The position numbers and the translations under genes were made by a program. Below are positions 51,662 through 64,000 of a stretch of DNA of 64,000 nt, piece after piece (the stretch's first letter is position 1; each line of letters begins with the position of its first letter). Under the pieces are notes generated by a model. The model did not search any database, had not been told where the DNA came from, and saw only the letters and a program-made list of their open reading frames with translations. Source of the DNA: Metopolophium dirhodum. Taxonomy: Eukaryota > Arthropoda > Insecta > Hemiptera > Aphididae. Location of the stretch: assembly GCF_019925205.1 (NCBI RefSeq), contig NC_083568.1, positions 13,824,393 to 13,888,392 on the forward strand, given 5' to 3'.

Positions 51662-53524
51662 TTAATTTTAAAATTTTCGATTGGGGTTCATTTCAATGTC
51701 CTTGTGGATTTTGGAATAGGTTTATAAAACTAGCTGTTCATTTATTTTAATATTAGTAGTCAAGTTTTAAGCGGTTTTAAAAGAAAAATGTATTTAGGTT
51801 ATTCTAATAGTGTACATAGACAAAACGATTACCTCGATCGGAATAAATTATTAATAGGTACCAAAAAATAATCCATATTATCCATTATCTCATGAGTCAT
51901 GACTCATATCAACATCGTCAATTTCTTGACGATTGTCAGCCGCGGAGAACGGCCAGAAACTAACATATAATTAATAACAATCATTTCGGGAAATGACGGG
52001 AATATGAAATATTTGGTGCAAGAAATTTTGAAATTGTTCAGGATAAGCAAAACCAAATCCTGTATCTCATGTATCATTATTCATTATTGGCGGGAAATTA
52101 TTCATTTTGAGATATCTTTGGAAATAATAAACCGATTTTTCTGATTTTTCTACGAAAATATAAATATTTCTTTGATGAACAATATTCCATAAAAAACTCA
52201 TTTTTGATAAAAAGTGGACTTGTCTCGTTGTTGCACCAAGCCCTTCATATTGTCTATTATTTACTATTATTAGTCGTCGCACGATAAGCAGTAGGAACTG
52301 TGGCCACAATATTATTATTCACCGCGGAAGAAATAATTATTATAAAGTGTGTAATAAATAATAAATCTTTGTTCCAAAATGATTTAATTTCGTATCATTT
52401 CGTAATACGAAAAAAACACAGGGTAGCTTCGACTTGAAGTTTCTACACAGTGGCCTCTCGTAAATTGTAAGTACGGCGGAGTGGCGGACCCACGGTTCTA
52501 AAATCCTGGGTATAGCTATAAAAACTACTAAGAGTCGGTTAGTCAATTAAACATACTTACTGAAGTTCGATTGTAATTTCGAAAAAATCGTTGAATACCT
52601 CTTTGGAAAAAAAAAATTTTTGATCGAAATATAATGTGCCTAAAATAAATGTCATACAAATATTATGCAATCATAGGATTTTTGAAAAAAAATCTATATT
52701 TTAAGGAAAAGCATAAATATTTTGTCATAGAATTCATAGGTACAAATGTATGTATGAAAAATACGTGTACCTTTAAATAAATATATTTAATCAATGCTTG
52801 TGCTGCTTGTGCCCTTATATATTATATATTACCCATATTAGCCACACTAACCGCCTATGTCCCACGTAAATTGTATATAAGTACCAGGAACGTATGCGGT
52901 GGATACGTCGAACGAGTATAATATAATATTTTTGTATGTTTTTGTACTTTTTGTTCGTCTATGCCGACGAAATCGATGAACGGTGAACGAATAGTGCTAG
53001 ACCATGCAACCCTGGTACCACCGAGTCGAAATTTTGACACTTGTCCTTAATATTTTGTCGTTTAGTGAACAAAAAATATGGCGTAAAAACACGGTTTCGT
53101 ACTTAAAGTAAGTAACACAGCTCGTGATTTGTGGTAAAAATACCTATTATACAAATTGTAGAGTAGGACTTTGTCTAAATTCGTAAGTAGTCCGATTATC
53201 GATATTTTTATTAATTAGCTAAATAATTAATCGATAAAATGTAAAAAAACTTGTACGTTATTACCATGTTGAAACACGATTGAAATGCGATATCAAAAAT
53301 CAGGTCTCTCACGATTCTAGAAAAAGTTCTTTTGAAATACAAAACAAATAATTAATTCAAAATACAAATTATGTAGACAGTTAAATGTTGATTAACTTAT
53401 ACAAATTTATAATAGGTTATAAAACATTTAAATGTTCAGTTTTTTTGCAAATTATTATTGTAAATGTGTATAATAATTAATAGGCATTCGTCATGTTTAC
53501 ACACATGATTATTATTATTTTTTA
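51662..53524. other. AT-rich spacer
   Basis: No gene supported. A short minus-strand frame near 52855-53040 (LGGTRVAWSST...) has no family match I recognise and no splice partners. Confidence 0.45.
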
Positions 53525-54357
53525 CTAGCTGAACCCGTGCACTTCGTTTCCCGTTAAATGTTGTAAAAATATGAATTTCAAACGCTCATAAAAATTTAAT
53601 TTGACTTTATTGTAGACATTTTTTTTTTTTTGATAAATTAGACAAACTTATGGATAATCTTGTATTACATTTTCAAATCTTAGATTTAAAAAGAAAAATT
53701 TTTATGAATTCTCAGCTCAAAATAATTTGCTAATTTTCGTGAATTTTCCGTATTTTGTTAAGATTTGAACTTTAAATGCTTATAAATAAAAACTGTGACT
53801 AAGGATTTTTAATTTTTTTCATCTGCCTTTGAAACAATAACCTAGGTCTTCTATTCAATTTTCAAGCTTTTTTAACCAACAAATACAATTTTATTGATAT
53901 TTATAGAAAAAAAAACTAAAAAAATTGAAAACTGACAATGTTCGTAAATAGCTCAAAAAGAGTCAAAATATTTTCAAAATTGTATGGTGTATAGAAAATG
54001 CTAATATAAAATGTATACATTCAGTCAAAATTTTATGTCCCTACGGTTATTTTAGAGTTGCACCAAAAACCAAAATTGATTTTCTCGAAAACAGATTTTG
54101 CGTAAAAATTCCAGTTTTCCTTTAATTTGTCTTTTGTTTTTCCCGTCGCGTTTGAAAACTACTGAGAAATTTTTACTTTTGATCTCCCAAAGTACCAACT
54201 ACATTCACTTTCCTATCAGAAAAGTTACTGTTGAAGAAAATCCAAGCACTTTTACAGTCCTAAAAGGTGATGACAGACACAAAAATAAAAATTAAAAAAT
54301 TAAAAAAAAACACATCATTATAAAATTAATACATTTATCGCTTTGCTCGGAATCTAA
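53525..54357 (+). repeat. Modular repeat family C, single-body copy
   Basis: It begins ACTAGCTGAACCCGTGCACT, a motif like one seen at the ends of widespread insect repeats. The body then runs in parallel with 43980-44806: AATATGAATTTCAAACGC, AGATTTGAACTTTAAATGC, ATTGATATTTATAG, TTGCGTAAAAATTCC. It ends with the right module GGTGATGACAGACACAAAAA ... GCTCGGAATCTAAAAT. A short open frame at 54098-54295 lies within it and is not a gene. Confidence 0.65.
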
Positions 54358-54630
54358 AATAACACAATATTCACTTGGATTCACTGTTTTAAACATATAT
54401 TTTATTTGTTTTAAAAAGTTGACAAAACGTTTAAAACAAATGTTTAAAATTTATGTTTTAAACATGTTTGAAACAAGTTGTTTAAAACATTGTTTTAAAC
54501 ATAATAACCCTGAATATGAGTAAAGTTTAATTCGTTGATACAAAATAGGTATATTATATATTTTAATATGATGTTAGATTTTAATTTTAAGCTGTATTAT
54601 TTAATCAACTAAGTACCGTCTATATGTAAC

Positions 54631-54700
54631 CAGTGGCGTATTTAGCCTTTTGTTTTGGGAGGAATATGAATTTATCAAGTAATCACAAACTCGAGATGGG
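54631..54700 (+). mobile_element. hAT-like left-end fragment
   Basis: CAGTGGCGTATTTAGCC is a typical hAT-type terminus in insects. No right end or duplication was found before the family C module at 54788. Confidence 0.35.
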
Positions 54701-54782
54701 CTCAGTCCTATATGTTGCCTTAAATTGTAACAATTTTGTAATACCATCAATACAAAATATGTTACCGAAATAATTTTACTAT

Positions 54783-55085
54783 TATAAGGTGGTGACAGAC
54801 ACAAAATAAAATCATCATTGTAAAATCAATACATTCATCGCTTCGCTCAGAATCTAAAATATTGGAAAATGAAAATATCCGTAAATGTTAATACAAACAA
54901 CCAGTGAAAATGTCATGTATCTACGGTTATTTGTTTTAGAGTTACGCCAAAAACCAAAATCGATTTTGTCGAAAACCGATTATGAGTAAAAATTCCATTT
55001 TTTTAATAACTTTTATTTTGTTTTTTCCTGCGTTTTAGAAAACTATTACAAATTTTTTACATTCATCGCTCCGCTTAGAAAATAA
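54783..55085 (+). repeat. Modular repeat family C, rearranged fragments
   Basis: A right-end module (GGTGGTGACAGACACAAAAT ... TTCGCTCAGAATCTAAAA) is followed by a body segment (ACCAGTGAAAATGTCATG, AACCAAAATCGATTTTGTC) and another partial right end (ACATTCATCGCTCCGCT). The usual order is broken. Confidence 0.55.
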
Positions 55086-55354
55086 ATTGCTAGAAATCAA
55101 AACTAAAATAAGTTTTTAAGGTGTATAATATTATTATTGTTATATAAAAAATAAAATAGATTAAAAAAAAATATATTTTATATACAATATTAAATGTAGT
55201 TAGTTAATATTAACTGATGTTGTATATTAATTATATTACGTAAATTGTAGTTACAATAATATTTAACATAAATATAACACTATAACAGACAATAATATAG
55301 ATGATATAGACATCTAGTTTTGGACGTAAAATATACTAATTGTATTTAATATTT

Positions 55355-58177
55355 TTATCCACAAACGATCAAATTCTTGTACTTATCTTTAGTAATACTG
55401 GGCGTGGAATTGCCTTCCTTTAACTCTATAACACCACTTTTGGAACCTTTTATATCGTGCAATAATCTGCAATAGTAATACCATAAAAATAAAAATACAA
55501 TGTTTATGATTAGGATTATACTAACCCACTAGAGGTTATATAAAGTTTTAACACTATATAATGATAAGTATAAGCAGATTAGGTTAGGTTGGAATACAAG
55601 AGTTTGGCTTTTTTTTAGAATGTAGGTATACTTACGTTTGATTGACACCTAGTCTGTTTATATTTAATAGCTTATAGTTGCCCGAGATGTTAATAAATTT
55701 AGTAACGAATTCTATTAAATATGGAACTTCAAGAATTATATCGCCCTGCAAAGTAAACAATTTATATAATACATTTAGGTGAACGCATATATCAAAGATT
55801 TAATTGAAATTGTAGAGGGTTACTTATATACCATATATTTACAAAAATTAATAATCATCCCCATTCTCCACTCCCTCTGTTAATGTTTTAAATATTGTTG
55901 TTCCCCCTCAATCAGAAACATAATATTATGTGTTGGGCAATAAGCAATAATAAGTACATAAAACATATATACGTTACTAACAATTAAAACTAATCGACGA
56001 AAATAGGTTATAAGTTCGCGGAATTAGATACTCTAAAATTCTCCTGTACCTACAACTTTGCTCATGGATGTTTTTGCGGTAAAATTATTCAGTTGGTTAT
56101 TTATTTATTGTTATATTCTTGAACTGAAACCATGTAACGGTAAATAAAATATTTTTACTTACACTTTACAGAATGACTATAAACAGATGGAGATGGATAG
56201 GACCAAAAATAAAAACTGATAACTATTAACTTAAAAAATAGACTTCAATAGAATCAAATGTATAAATAACTTTAAAATAATAACAAACCTTCCAACATAA
56301 TATCTCGTTCAAAGTTATAAACTAACAATACTCGACAAGTACAACATTTCTTCCCCCTTCCACTACAATCTAACGTCTATGGGTAGATTTTCTACTTATT
56401 TTAATTCTTGTTAATATTCTAATTATTTAAATTAGAGACATAAAGTAGAAGTGTAGAACTATAATAGCAGGGGTAATAATAATAAAATAATTGCAAATGC
56501 CTAAACAGCTATAGGTACGTCGTTATAGTAATATAGTAATATAATTACTATATTAGTATTATACTAATTATAATAATAGCATACCTTATTGTGTTTATAT
56601 TGTGGTGAAATTTTGATGAGTAGAAAGTTATCCCTTCCCGAAGTAACTTCTAATTTTTTTACAAAATCCAATGGTATCTTTTCTTTGGGTTTTAATTTGT
56701 TTTTAAGTATTTGGTTTAAACACAATGATTTGTTTGTCAATATCAACAGTCTAGTTCTTCGTTTGTATCCTTTCCGGTCGAATTTTACCACTTTAACACC
56801 ATACTATAGAAATTATCAAAATAATTTAGCAAAATTCCCAGTTTGCACAAGTAAAAGTATACAGGCGCAATTATCAATATTTGAATCGACCAGGTATATC
56901 ACTCGTTCCCAAAAACAAAAAAATCCACATCGTCTCAATCACGGTTCTCAAATAGGTACCTATACTTATGACATTTTTGGATACAGAATTATCCATTTTT
57001 ACATTTTATATTGCGCCTATATTATTTACATAATATACTTGGCTAATGCATATTAGTTTTTCCATAATTTTAATAAATAATTACATTAGTATAATTATTC
57101 TTACTAGGTATTTTTCATTTAGAGTGCGCATAAATGTCATTTTCAAATACTTCTCTAATGAATTCAACCGTTCAATCAAAAACAGACAACGTGTATTACA
57201 TTCATAGCTGCATTTTTTGTCTGAAATTAGGTATAATTATTATTTGTTAGAATATATTATGTTTAATTACAAACATGGAAAGAAACTAAGGAAAACTTTT
57301 CGGAATAAATTGAATTAACTACCTTTAAAAAGATATTCGGCGAGCATTTTCAGTTCAATTTGTTTTTTTCGTTTTAAATCTTGTGAGATTTTGTATCTTT
57401 TATTTTTCCAAATCATATGAATTTTTCTCAATTTATTAGTTGCCTGAAAACCGTATAATATAACAGTGGTATATATTCTTAAAAGATTAAGTAAATTAAA
57501 AAATATATTCTTGGTTAAGTAAATAGCTGGTAATGTGTTGAATCTAAGATATAATGTAAACTGTTATAAAGATAGGTACCCACCGTACTCATATATATAA
57601 TCTAGATAAAATAATGAAATTCAAATCTCAAATTAAAAAGTTGGACAGTTCGTTGGTAAAACCGTAAAAGAAAATAAATCAATTTGGCCATTTTTGGGTT
57701 AATATCTTGGAGAAAAAAATATTCTAAATACGTAATTTTCGTCATAAAAATATTTGATTTTGATTTTTTGATCCTAAATTATCTATGAATATTAAATGCC
57801 CATTTCAATCAAATAATACAAAAACGAGACATTTATTCGTTTTGTGATTTTGACTTATTCCTTTTTAACCACGCACCATTTAATTGTGTGGTATAGATAT
57901 ACATTTTTTTTTTATTTGCGTGTAGGTACTATTATATAGTAGTAACCTGTAACACTTATACCTATATGTAAATTATGTGTGTAAATAAAGTGAGTAGGTA
58001 GGTAAGTACTTGCACACGTCGTTGTACCTATTTAGGACTTACTTTGATGAATATTTTTTTATGCCATCCTCTGGGTAAAACCCTCAAATTTGGTAAAGAC
58101 CTTGTAAATCTGCGTACAATTTTCCTTCGGGTATGTGTAATAAACGTCCGTTTAAAAGAAAATTCTTCTTCCGCCAT
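55355..58177 (-). CDS. Motorless class I myosin tail protein (neck remnant plus TH1, 270 aa, 6 exons)
   Basis: Exons, 5' to 3': 58177-58043, 57443-57323, 57220-57105, 56803-56585, 55745-55636, 55466-55355. All are GT..AG with matching phases and one stop. The product resembles the C-terminal part of myosin I (MYO1A/B; fly Myo61F type). A basic segment with LPNLRVLPRGW (29-39) is followed by KLRKIHMIWKNKRY (50-63), then LFKDKK (83-88). Next come YGVKVVKFDRKGYKRR (125-140), LLILTNKSL, and EVPYLIEFVTKFI in the lipid-binding TH1 domain. A full myosin I is about 1000 aa; the whole ATP/actin-binding head is absent. No head exon is visible in the 2.1 kb up to PGM3. The start ATG has an in-frame stop 33 bases upstream. 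The head could still lie beyond the window if PGM3 sits inside an intron, but no convincing acceptor precedes exon 1. It is expected to bind acidic membrane lipids, not to move on actin. Confidence 0.8.
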
Positions 58178-60297
58178 TATAACAGTAATTAACTTTTCGA
58201 CAAATTAACACAATTTTTACTTGAAGCCGCTCGTCATAAAATAAATGTAAACCATCATAAACAATTAAATGAAAAATAAATATGTTACAACTATTTGTAT
58301 TCGTCTATCTAAATATAATAAAAACAAATAAGCCTACAACTTATGTATATTTGTAATACATATCATACTATCCAGACATCCAGTACACCACACACTTTAA
58401 CTTTAGTATAGTGTTGTTGTATATAGCTCCTTCGAAATGCCTTGACCATTGACAAAACCATATTAATATGCCCTCTCAAACTGTTTTGACCTCAGTCGAA
58501 TTAAACGTTTTAAAACTCTTAAATCAAAATGTATGGCGCAGAAAAATATATGGACAGTAGATCACTGTATTTAATTAGTCCAATTTAAAATACATAACGT
58601 TTAATGGCTTGGTTTTAACGGGTTACGTATATTCTACACGGTACCTATATTATATTTTAAGTAATGTTTTTTTTTAATATCATACCTACTAAATAAATGT
58701 GGATCCTACATATTCCTACACCTAAAACAAACAGGTATATATTTTAAAAAAATAAAAATTAACGTATACGTCATACAAATATGTATAATAAGTACTACAA
58801 ACGCATATTTATTTGGGTAGGTAATTGAAATGTAAAATAGCTATTTTAAACAAAGTTTTCAGATTTTCAGTTGTTCAATTCAACAAGACGTTTCATGATG
58901 CCTCTGAAAAAAATTGGACATTGGACATGTCTTGAATTGATTCTTGATACCTATATGAATAATCAATCAGTCGCAATGATAATATTGTACAAATTTTATA
59001 TAATATAAAAACAATTACAAATCTGAACAATCGTCTTATATTATTATTTACCTATAGACTTACATTAAATATAATATATACGATATTGTAGGTACTAAGT
59101 ATGACTACAGACAAATGCATAGATGTATTTGCGATTTCCCTATATTATATTTTGAGCAGAGCGTCGAGCGATAAACATAGATAGGTATACGTTTTTCAAT
59201 GATGTATTAAAATATTTAGACTAATTTCAAGCTATACCATGAACCTATTCACAGTTCACACTGGTCGTCTATGGTACGTATTGACTTTTTAGTTAATAAT
59301 AGTTATAGTAATATTATAAGAAATAATATTGTTATAATAATAACTAAATAATAATTATATATACGATTTGTTTTTGAAAAATATAAGTTCAACCTACCGA
59401 ATGTCCGTATTACCTCATTGTTTGAAAATTATATATTTTTAATTAACATTTTTAACCAACGGTATTAACCCTACTAACTGAAAAATAAGTTACTAATCGC
59501 GATATTAAATACGTATTAGTGTTATGCTGTTGTAGATATATAATTATTTAATAAAATATCCTTAAAAATATAGGCTGACAGACGCCACTCAGAATCGTTT
59601 TTTGTTTGTAATGATTTATCATTGAATTCAAATTTAACACATTCACTACAAATAATTACACGCTTTCCACTGTCATTTTCATTTAATCTGTGCTTACACT
59701 GTAGATACCTAATGATTACATTTACCTACCATAATATTCAATGACACCTACTGAAAAGCAGATCGATGATCGATCCTCAATTTCCTATAGTTATGTACTT
59801 ATGTCTTAACGGGAACGATAATTATTGCAACTTTGCAAGTGGCGACTGGCGTCTGGCAAGTGCAACAGATGTTCGTTCCTATCACTCCTAAAGTTCAGGT
59901 CCTTCGTCCTTGCTCATTATCATACTGTATCCAACACGTGTTTTCTATTTACAAGATTGTCCGGTTATCAGACTATCAGTGGGTACGAAATGTAATGAAA
60001 TGAAACTGGTGAAATGTACCTAATATTTAACTATACAATACAATTATTATTATGTAACGAATTTCACCCAGTCCTGAGTCCACAGTCGATCCAATTTATA
60101 TCGTGAATGCAACAGTGAAATGCGTCGAATGAAAGTAACACGTCATCAGTATTGGACGTACGCTATAGGATAGCTGCCAGTCTAAACAGAGGTATCTTAA
60201 TTTAGTTTTATCGTTATTGCTATACCAATATACGGTTGTTGAACGTCTTTATAATTTTTTTTGATTTTACGTTAATATTAAACTTTACCGCGTCAAC
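58178..60297. other. 2.1-kb gap between divergent genes
   Basis: It separates the start of the myosin-tail gene (minus) from PGM3 (plus). I searched the minus strand for myosin head exons (P-loop GESGAGKT, switch LEAFGNA-type motifs) and saw none. The region holds an inverted family C module (about 59570-59665) and a moderately CpG-containing stretch at 59.8-60.3 kb upstream of PGM3. Confidence 0.5.
59570..59665 (-). repeat. Modular repeat family C, left-end module alone
   Basis: GGCTGACAGACGCCACTCAG, then AATCGTTTTT, TCATTGAATTCAAATTTAAC and ACATTCACTAC, is the reverse complement of the module at 31390-31520 and 43360-43460. Confidence 0.6.
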
Positions 60298-63200
60298 ATG
60301 GATGAGTGGATCGAGAATGTTGTAGAAGTGGAATCGAACATCGGGTCGTATCCAAATCCAGGAACCAAAGTGTTTCAATACGGCACATCAGGCATTCGTT
60401 ATAAGTGAGTGTGGTGGTCACACTTCAATCTTGTAATGAGGAATAAATACTTACTATTTTCAGTTCTGAACATCTGGACCATGTCCAACATCGGATGGGG
60501 ATGCTGGTTGCTCTGCGCTCAATACATTTGAAATCGGCAGCAGTGGGGCTAATGATAACCGCCTCGCACAATCCGCAAGATGATAATGGAATCAAACTCA
60601 TTGACCCTCAAGGAGAAATGTTGGACAGCTCGTGGGAAGTCTATGCCACCGAATTGGCTAATGCCCCTAACAACCAGGATGTATGTGCTATGCTCATAAA
60701 TATTGCTTCAAAGTATAATATTGACAAATCATATATACCTCGTGTGTACATCGGTCGTGATACTAGGTGAGTGGCTACCCTTTAAAATTATTATATTATG
60801 TCTTGCGGATTTATTTTTACAATAATTATATTTTATATGTTTATATGTTTTTAGAAATTCTGGTAAAAGATTATTGGAAGCTGTGCTTTATGGTGTTAAA
60901 GCTTTTAAAAGTAATATTGAAGATTTTGGCATAATAACAACACCAATGTTACATTTTTTTGTTAGATGCTATAACACCAATTGCTTATACGGTCAGCCAA
61001 ATGAACATTCTTATTATACTAAATTAACAAACAGTTTTAAAACTTTGCGTAAAATGGCAAGTAACAACTTACATAATTAATTAATTGATGACAATGTATT
61101 TCTGTTATTATCAATATAATGTATCTGCCTTAGTGTTTAGATTTGAAAAATTATAGCCCAATAATAGAATTTGATGGTGCTAATGGGGTGGGTGCTTTAA
61201 AAATGAAAGATGCAATCACATATTTAGAGGAATCATTGGTAATTAATATGCATAATGATGACATATTGAATACAGAAAAACTAAATTACAAAGTATAGTT
61301 ATATTTTTTATTTTAAGTAAAATTAAATGGATAGTTGTTCATCAAAATATTTTTCCCTTTCATTTATTTAAGTGCGGTGCAGACTTTGTGAAATCAAACC
61401 AATGTCCTCCTACCGGAATGACTATTAAACCACACTCTAAATATGTATCCGTGGATGGAGATGCGGATAGAATAGTTTATTCTTTTATTGATGAAAGCAA
61501 CACATTTTATTTATTAGATGGTGATCGAATTGCTACACTTGGTACTACATCAAAACTTATTTAAAATTATGTTCTGTTTATTTTGTTATTTGTTAATTTT
61601 ATTTTATTGTAGTGGCTGGTTATATAAAAGATTTATTCATTGATTCCGGTCTTGATGTCAATGTAGGGTTAGTGCAAACCGCTTATTCAAATGGAAATTC
61701 TACAAAATATGTAACTGATAAGTTGGTATGAATTTTGCTTTGTGTATTTATTTCTTTATTAAACATTTATAGTTAACATAATTTATATGTAATTGTATTC
61801 TAACAAATATAATTTTAACAGTTCTTAATTTATAAAGAGTAGAGCAATATTCATCATTAACTTGGTATAAACAATTTTAATTTTATTATTAAATGATTAA
61901 CTTATGTGTTTGCTTTACAGAAAGTTCCTGTTGCATGTGTTCCGACTGGTGTGAAATATCTTCATCATAAAGCCAACGACTATGATGTTGGCATTTATTT
62001 TGAAGCTAATGGTCATGGTACTATATTATTCAAGGATGCTATACGTGAACTTATTCGAAATCAATCTGTTATTGAAAAAGATGAGTATGTTGCCCATTAT
62101 ATTTTATTTAAAATAATACAATTACCATTACACTTAAATAATATGTTTTGCCTAAGAATAAAAAGTATTCAAGATTTACAAATCAGATTAAATATTTTGA
62201 TTTAAGTTTAAAAAACACATCTTTTGTTTGCTTTATTATTTAAAAAATATTCAAACTAGTTTTATATTTTAAGGGCAATGTCATTGGCACTGAAGAAATT
62301 GATTTGCATTATGGATATGACTAATGAAACCGTTGGCGATGCTTATTCGGATATGCTGATTGTTGAGTCTGTACTTTGTGAACGAGGATGGAGCATTAGT
62401 GATTGGTATAAAACATACTCTGATTTACCAAATCGTTTGACAAAAGTTACTGTCAAGGTAATGTATGTGAATTTATGTGTTTAGCAATAAATAATAATTG
62501 TATAATGTGTAAAATATCAGGACAGAAATACATTTGAGACTGGTGACGCTGAGAGAATTTGTATCAAACCACATGGCCTTCAAGGAATAATAGATTCTAT
62601 TGTGTCAAAGTATTCTATGGGCAGATCTTTTGTCAGGTAAAATATATTATGGTAATAATGGATATATTTTCCATAATTGTATTGAACAAGTTTAATACTC
62701 GGGAGTTTCATCTACAAGTTGACAAAAGGTTTTTTTCTCTTATTAATTTTAATTGTTTGTTGAGAAGGAGATGGTATAATTAGTAGCTAAGTATTTAACA
62801 TGTGTTATATGACCGGCGCTTTCCATTACCGTACAAACATGACTTAATGCCGCACAAAATGTATAACCCATTACCGCACGGGTTTATATAACTATACAGC
62901 TTATTTCCGCACACAAAAATAGTATAATACCACACAAATTGAAATATAAATATATAATGTAAAATTCAAATTCCATAAATCAAAGTACACAAGCCAAATT
63001 AAAAAATCCAAAATGTGTTTTACATCATAATAATTAAAAATAGCATCTGAAAGATTATTTCTTAAGCATAAAAATGTGCTCAACAATTTCAATAAATTTA
63101 TTTGAGGTAATGGGATATCTAGTATTTTAATGTCTGTGTGCGGTTTTGTCCAATTTGTATTTTGAACATTTATGCAGTAAAGAGCGACGCCCGATATGAT

Positions 63201-63453
63201 ATTATATGTTAATGTAAAATATATTGTGTAGTTATTTGTGCAATGTCCGATAGAAAATAATTTTTTCTATTTTATAGTAAATACATTAATATACAATAAT
63301 TTTTACTTTTTACTTTGTAGACCTTCTGGTACAGAAGATTTGGTGAGAATTTATGCTGAAGCAGACACTCAATTTAACGCTGATAAACTTGCTGTTGAAG
63401 TGGCTACCGCTGTTTACGATATAGCTGATGGTGTTGGAAAAAAACCAGAATAA
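60298..63453 (+). CDS. PGM3: Phosphoacetylglucosamine mutase (548 aa, 10 exons)
   Basis: This enzyme (AGM1; nst in flies) converts GlcNAc-6-phosphate to GlcNAc-1-phosphate, the step before UDP-GlcNAc. In insects that feeds chitin, N-glycans and GPI anchors. Exons: 60298-60404, 60464-60766, 60855-61060, 61141-61292, 61373-61541, 61613-61725, 61921-62084, 62274-62457, 62521-62636, 63321-63453. Phases agree throughout. All hallmark motifs are intact: phosphoserine loop TASHNP with Ser69, metal-binding DGDADR (284-289), sugar-binding FEANGHG (377-383) and phosphate-binding RPSGTED (505-511), the last split by intron 9 after FV and two bases of the Arg codon. The length fits human PGM3 (542 aa). 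The donor of exon 3 is a weak GTAACA that gives MANLKNY. The alternative GC donor three to four bases earlier does not keep frame as well. There is no signal peptide; a cytosolic enzyme. Confidence 0.96.
62820..62940. repeat. Degenerate TTACCGCAC repeats in PGM3 intron 9
   Basis: CATTACCGTAC, AATGCCGCAC, CATTACCGCAC, ATTTCCGCAC and ATACCACAC occur in one orientation with spacings of about 21-35 bp. An inverted GTGCGG follows near 63137. They differ from the surrounding AT-rich intron. Confidence 0.5.
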
Positions 63454-63511
63454 ACTAAACTATATAAAGTGCAATTTGATGTGTTCAAATACAGTAATAT
63501 TATCCAGGGTT

Positions 63512-63517
63512 AATAAA
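63512..63517 (+). terminator. Polyadenylation signal of PGM3
   Basis: AATAAA, 59 bases after the stop codon. Confidence 0.75.
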
Positions 63518-64000
63518 GCATACGTGATTTAAGTGATTTTGTACTAATATGCTGGTACACTTTCATAAAATATATAATTTTTCTAAGATACCTATGTTCA
63601 GATTTTATTAATATTTTTGTGAAACTAGCTAATTTTAGAAGAAAAACATTGTTTAATTTTGATTATATTTAAATAAATATTATATTATAGTATATACATT
63701 TTGTATATTGATGTTACCAGATTCTTATTTTTAAATTGTTTATATTTTTATTTTTTATATAATGTTATAATAATTAAATTAATATTAAAACTAATTTAAC
63801 ATCTAACTTAATATTATATACAATAAGTTCTGATTGAATTGTTTTAACTGTAAATCATAATAATTAGAACAATGATGGTAGTTACTAATCTTGCACTAGT
63901 GTTCATATAACGGCTTCTTTATAGCCACATTAAATAAGTCCCACCGGATAGTGCTGGTGAGCCCATTTCATTGTATGTTTATTATTTAATTGTTTTCATT
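63518..64000. other. AT-rich 3' flank of PGM3
   Basis: Nothing recognised up to the window end. Confidence 0.5.

Noticed and set aside
52855..53040. Minus-strand frame LGGTRVAWSSTIRSPFIDF...
   Set aside because: It is the only slightly protein-like frame in this spacer, but there are no homologous motifs, no splice sites in phase and no neighbours to support it.
56589..57056. 155-codon plus-strand frame
   Set aside because: It overlaps the antisense of myosin-tail exon 4 and continues into an AT-rich intron. No family signature.
1..64000. CRISPR arrays, bacterial operons, phage or endosymbiont DNA
   Set aside because: No regularly spaced repeats of that kind and no prokaryotic gene packing. 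All supported genes have spliceosomal introns.

Overview
The window looks like a piece of insect nuclear genome, most likely from an aphid or a close hemipteran relative. It is very AT-rich, genes are split by short introns with GT..AG borders, and polyadenylation signals are eukaryotic. The background is full of the short palindrome TAGGTACCTA and of TAGGTAGG strings, which I associate with aphid DNA. There is no operon structure, no ribosome binding sites and no CRISPR array. The species call is an inference; no search was run.

Layout. From 1 to about 45.9 kb there is one clear coding exon: a GC-rich minus-strand first coding exon (6474-7553, 360 codons) of a protein I do not recognise. The rest is an AT-rich desert with CpG-rich islands (about 3.2-5.2, 7.6-8.1, 14.8-15.2 and 18.3-19.3 kb), microsatellites, hairpins and transposon remains. 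These include a tRNA-derived SINE head, a 650-bp non-autonomous hAT element with an exact 8-bp target-site duplication, several copies of a foldback element sharing GCATGCTCA-type ends, a second foldback element with CATTTCCCCCC-type ends, a small element with GCGCACACAG ends, and a modular A-rich repeat family.

From 45.9 kb onward there are four genes whose exons I joined by hand, checking phase at every junction. TRMT2A (minus, 9 exons, 650 aa) is the tRNA m5U54 methyltransferase. Divergent from it, across a 390-bp gap, is a 98-aa UPF0390/C19orf53-like basic protein (plus, 2 exons). After 5 kb of repeats and hAT transposase fragments comes a minus-strand six-exon gene (270 aa). It encodes only the neck/TH1 tail of a class I myosin; its motor domain is missing from the window. 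Divergent from that is PGM3 (plus, 10 exons, 548 aa), phosphoacetylglucosamine mutase, which makes GlcNAc-1-phosphate for UDP-GlcNAc, the precursor of chitin, N-glycans and GPI anchors.

TRMT2A, the UPF0390 protein and PGM3 are ordinary housekeeping genes and share no pathway. The most unusual item is the motorless myosin-I tail gene. The most structured non-coding items are the foldback elements and the perfect short hairpins. I found no convincing new multi-gene system.
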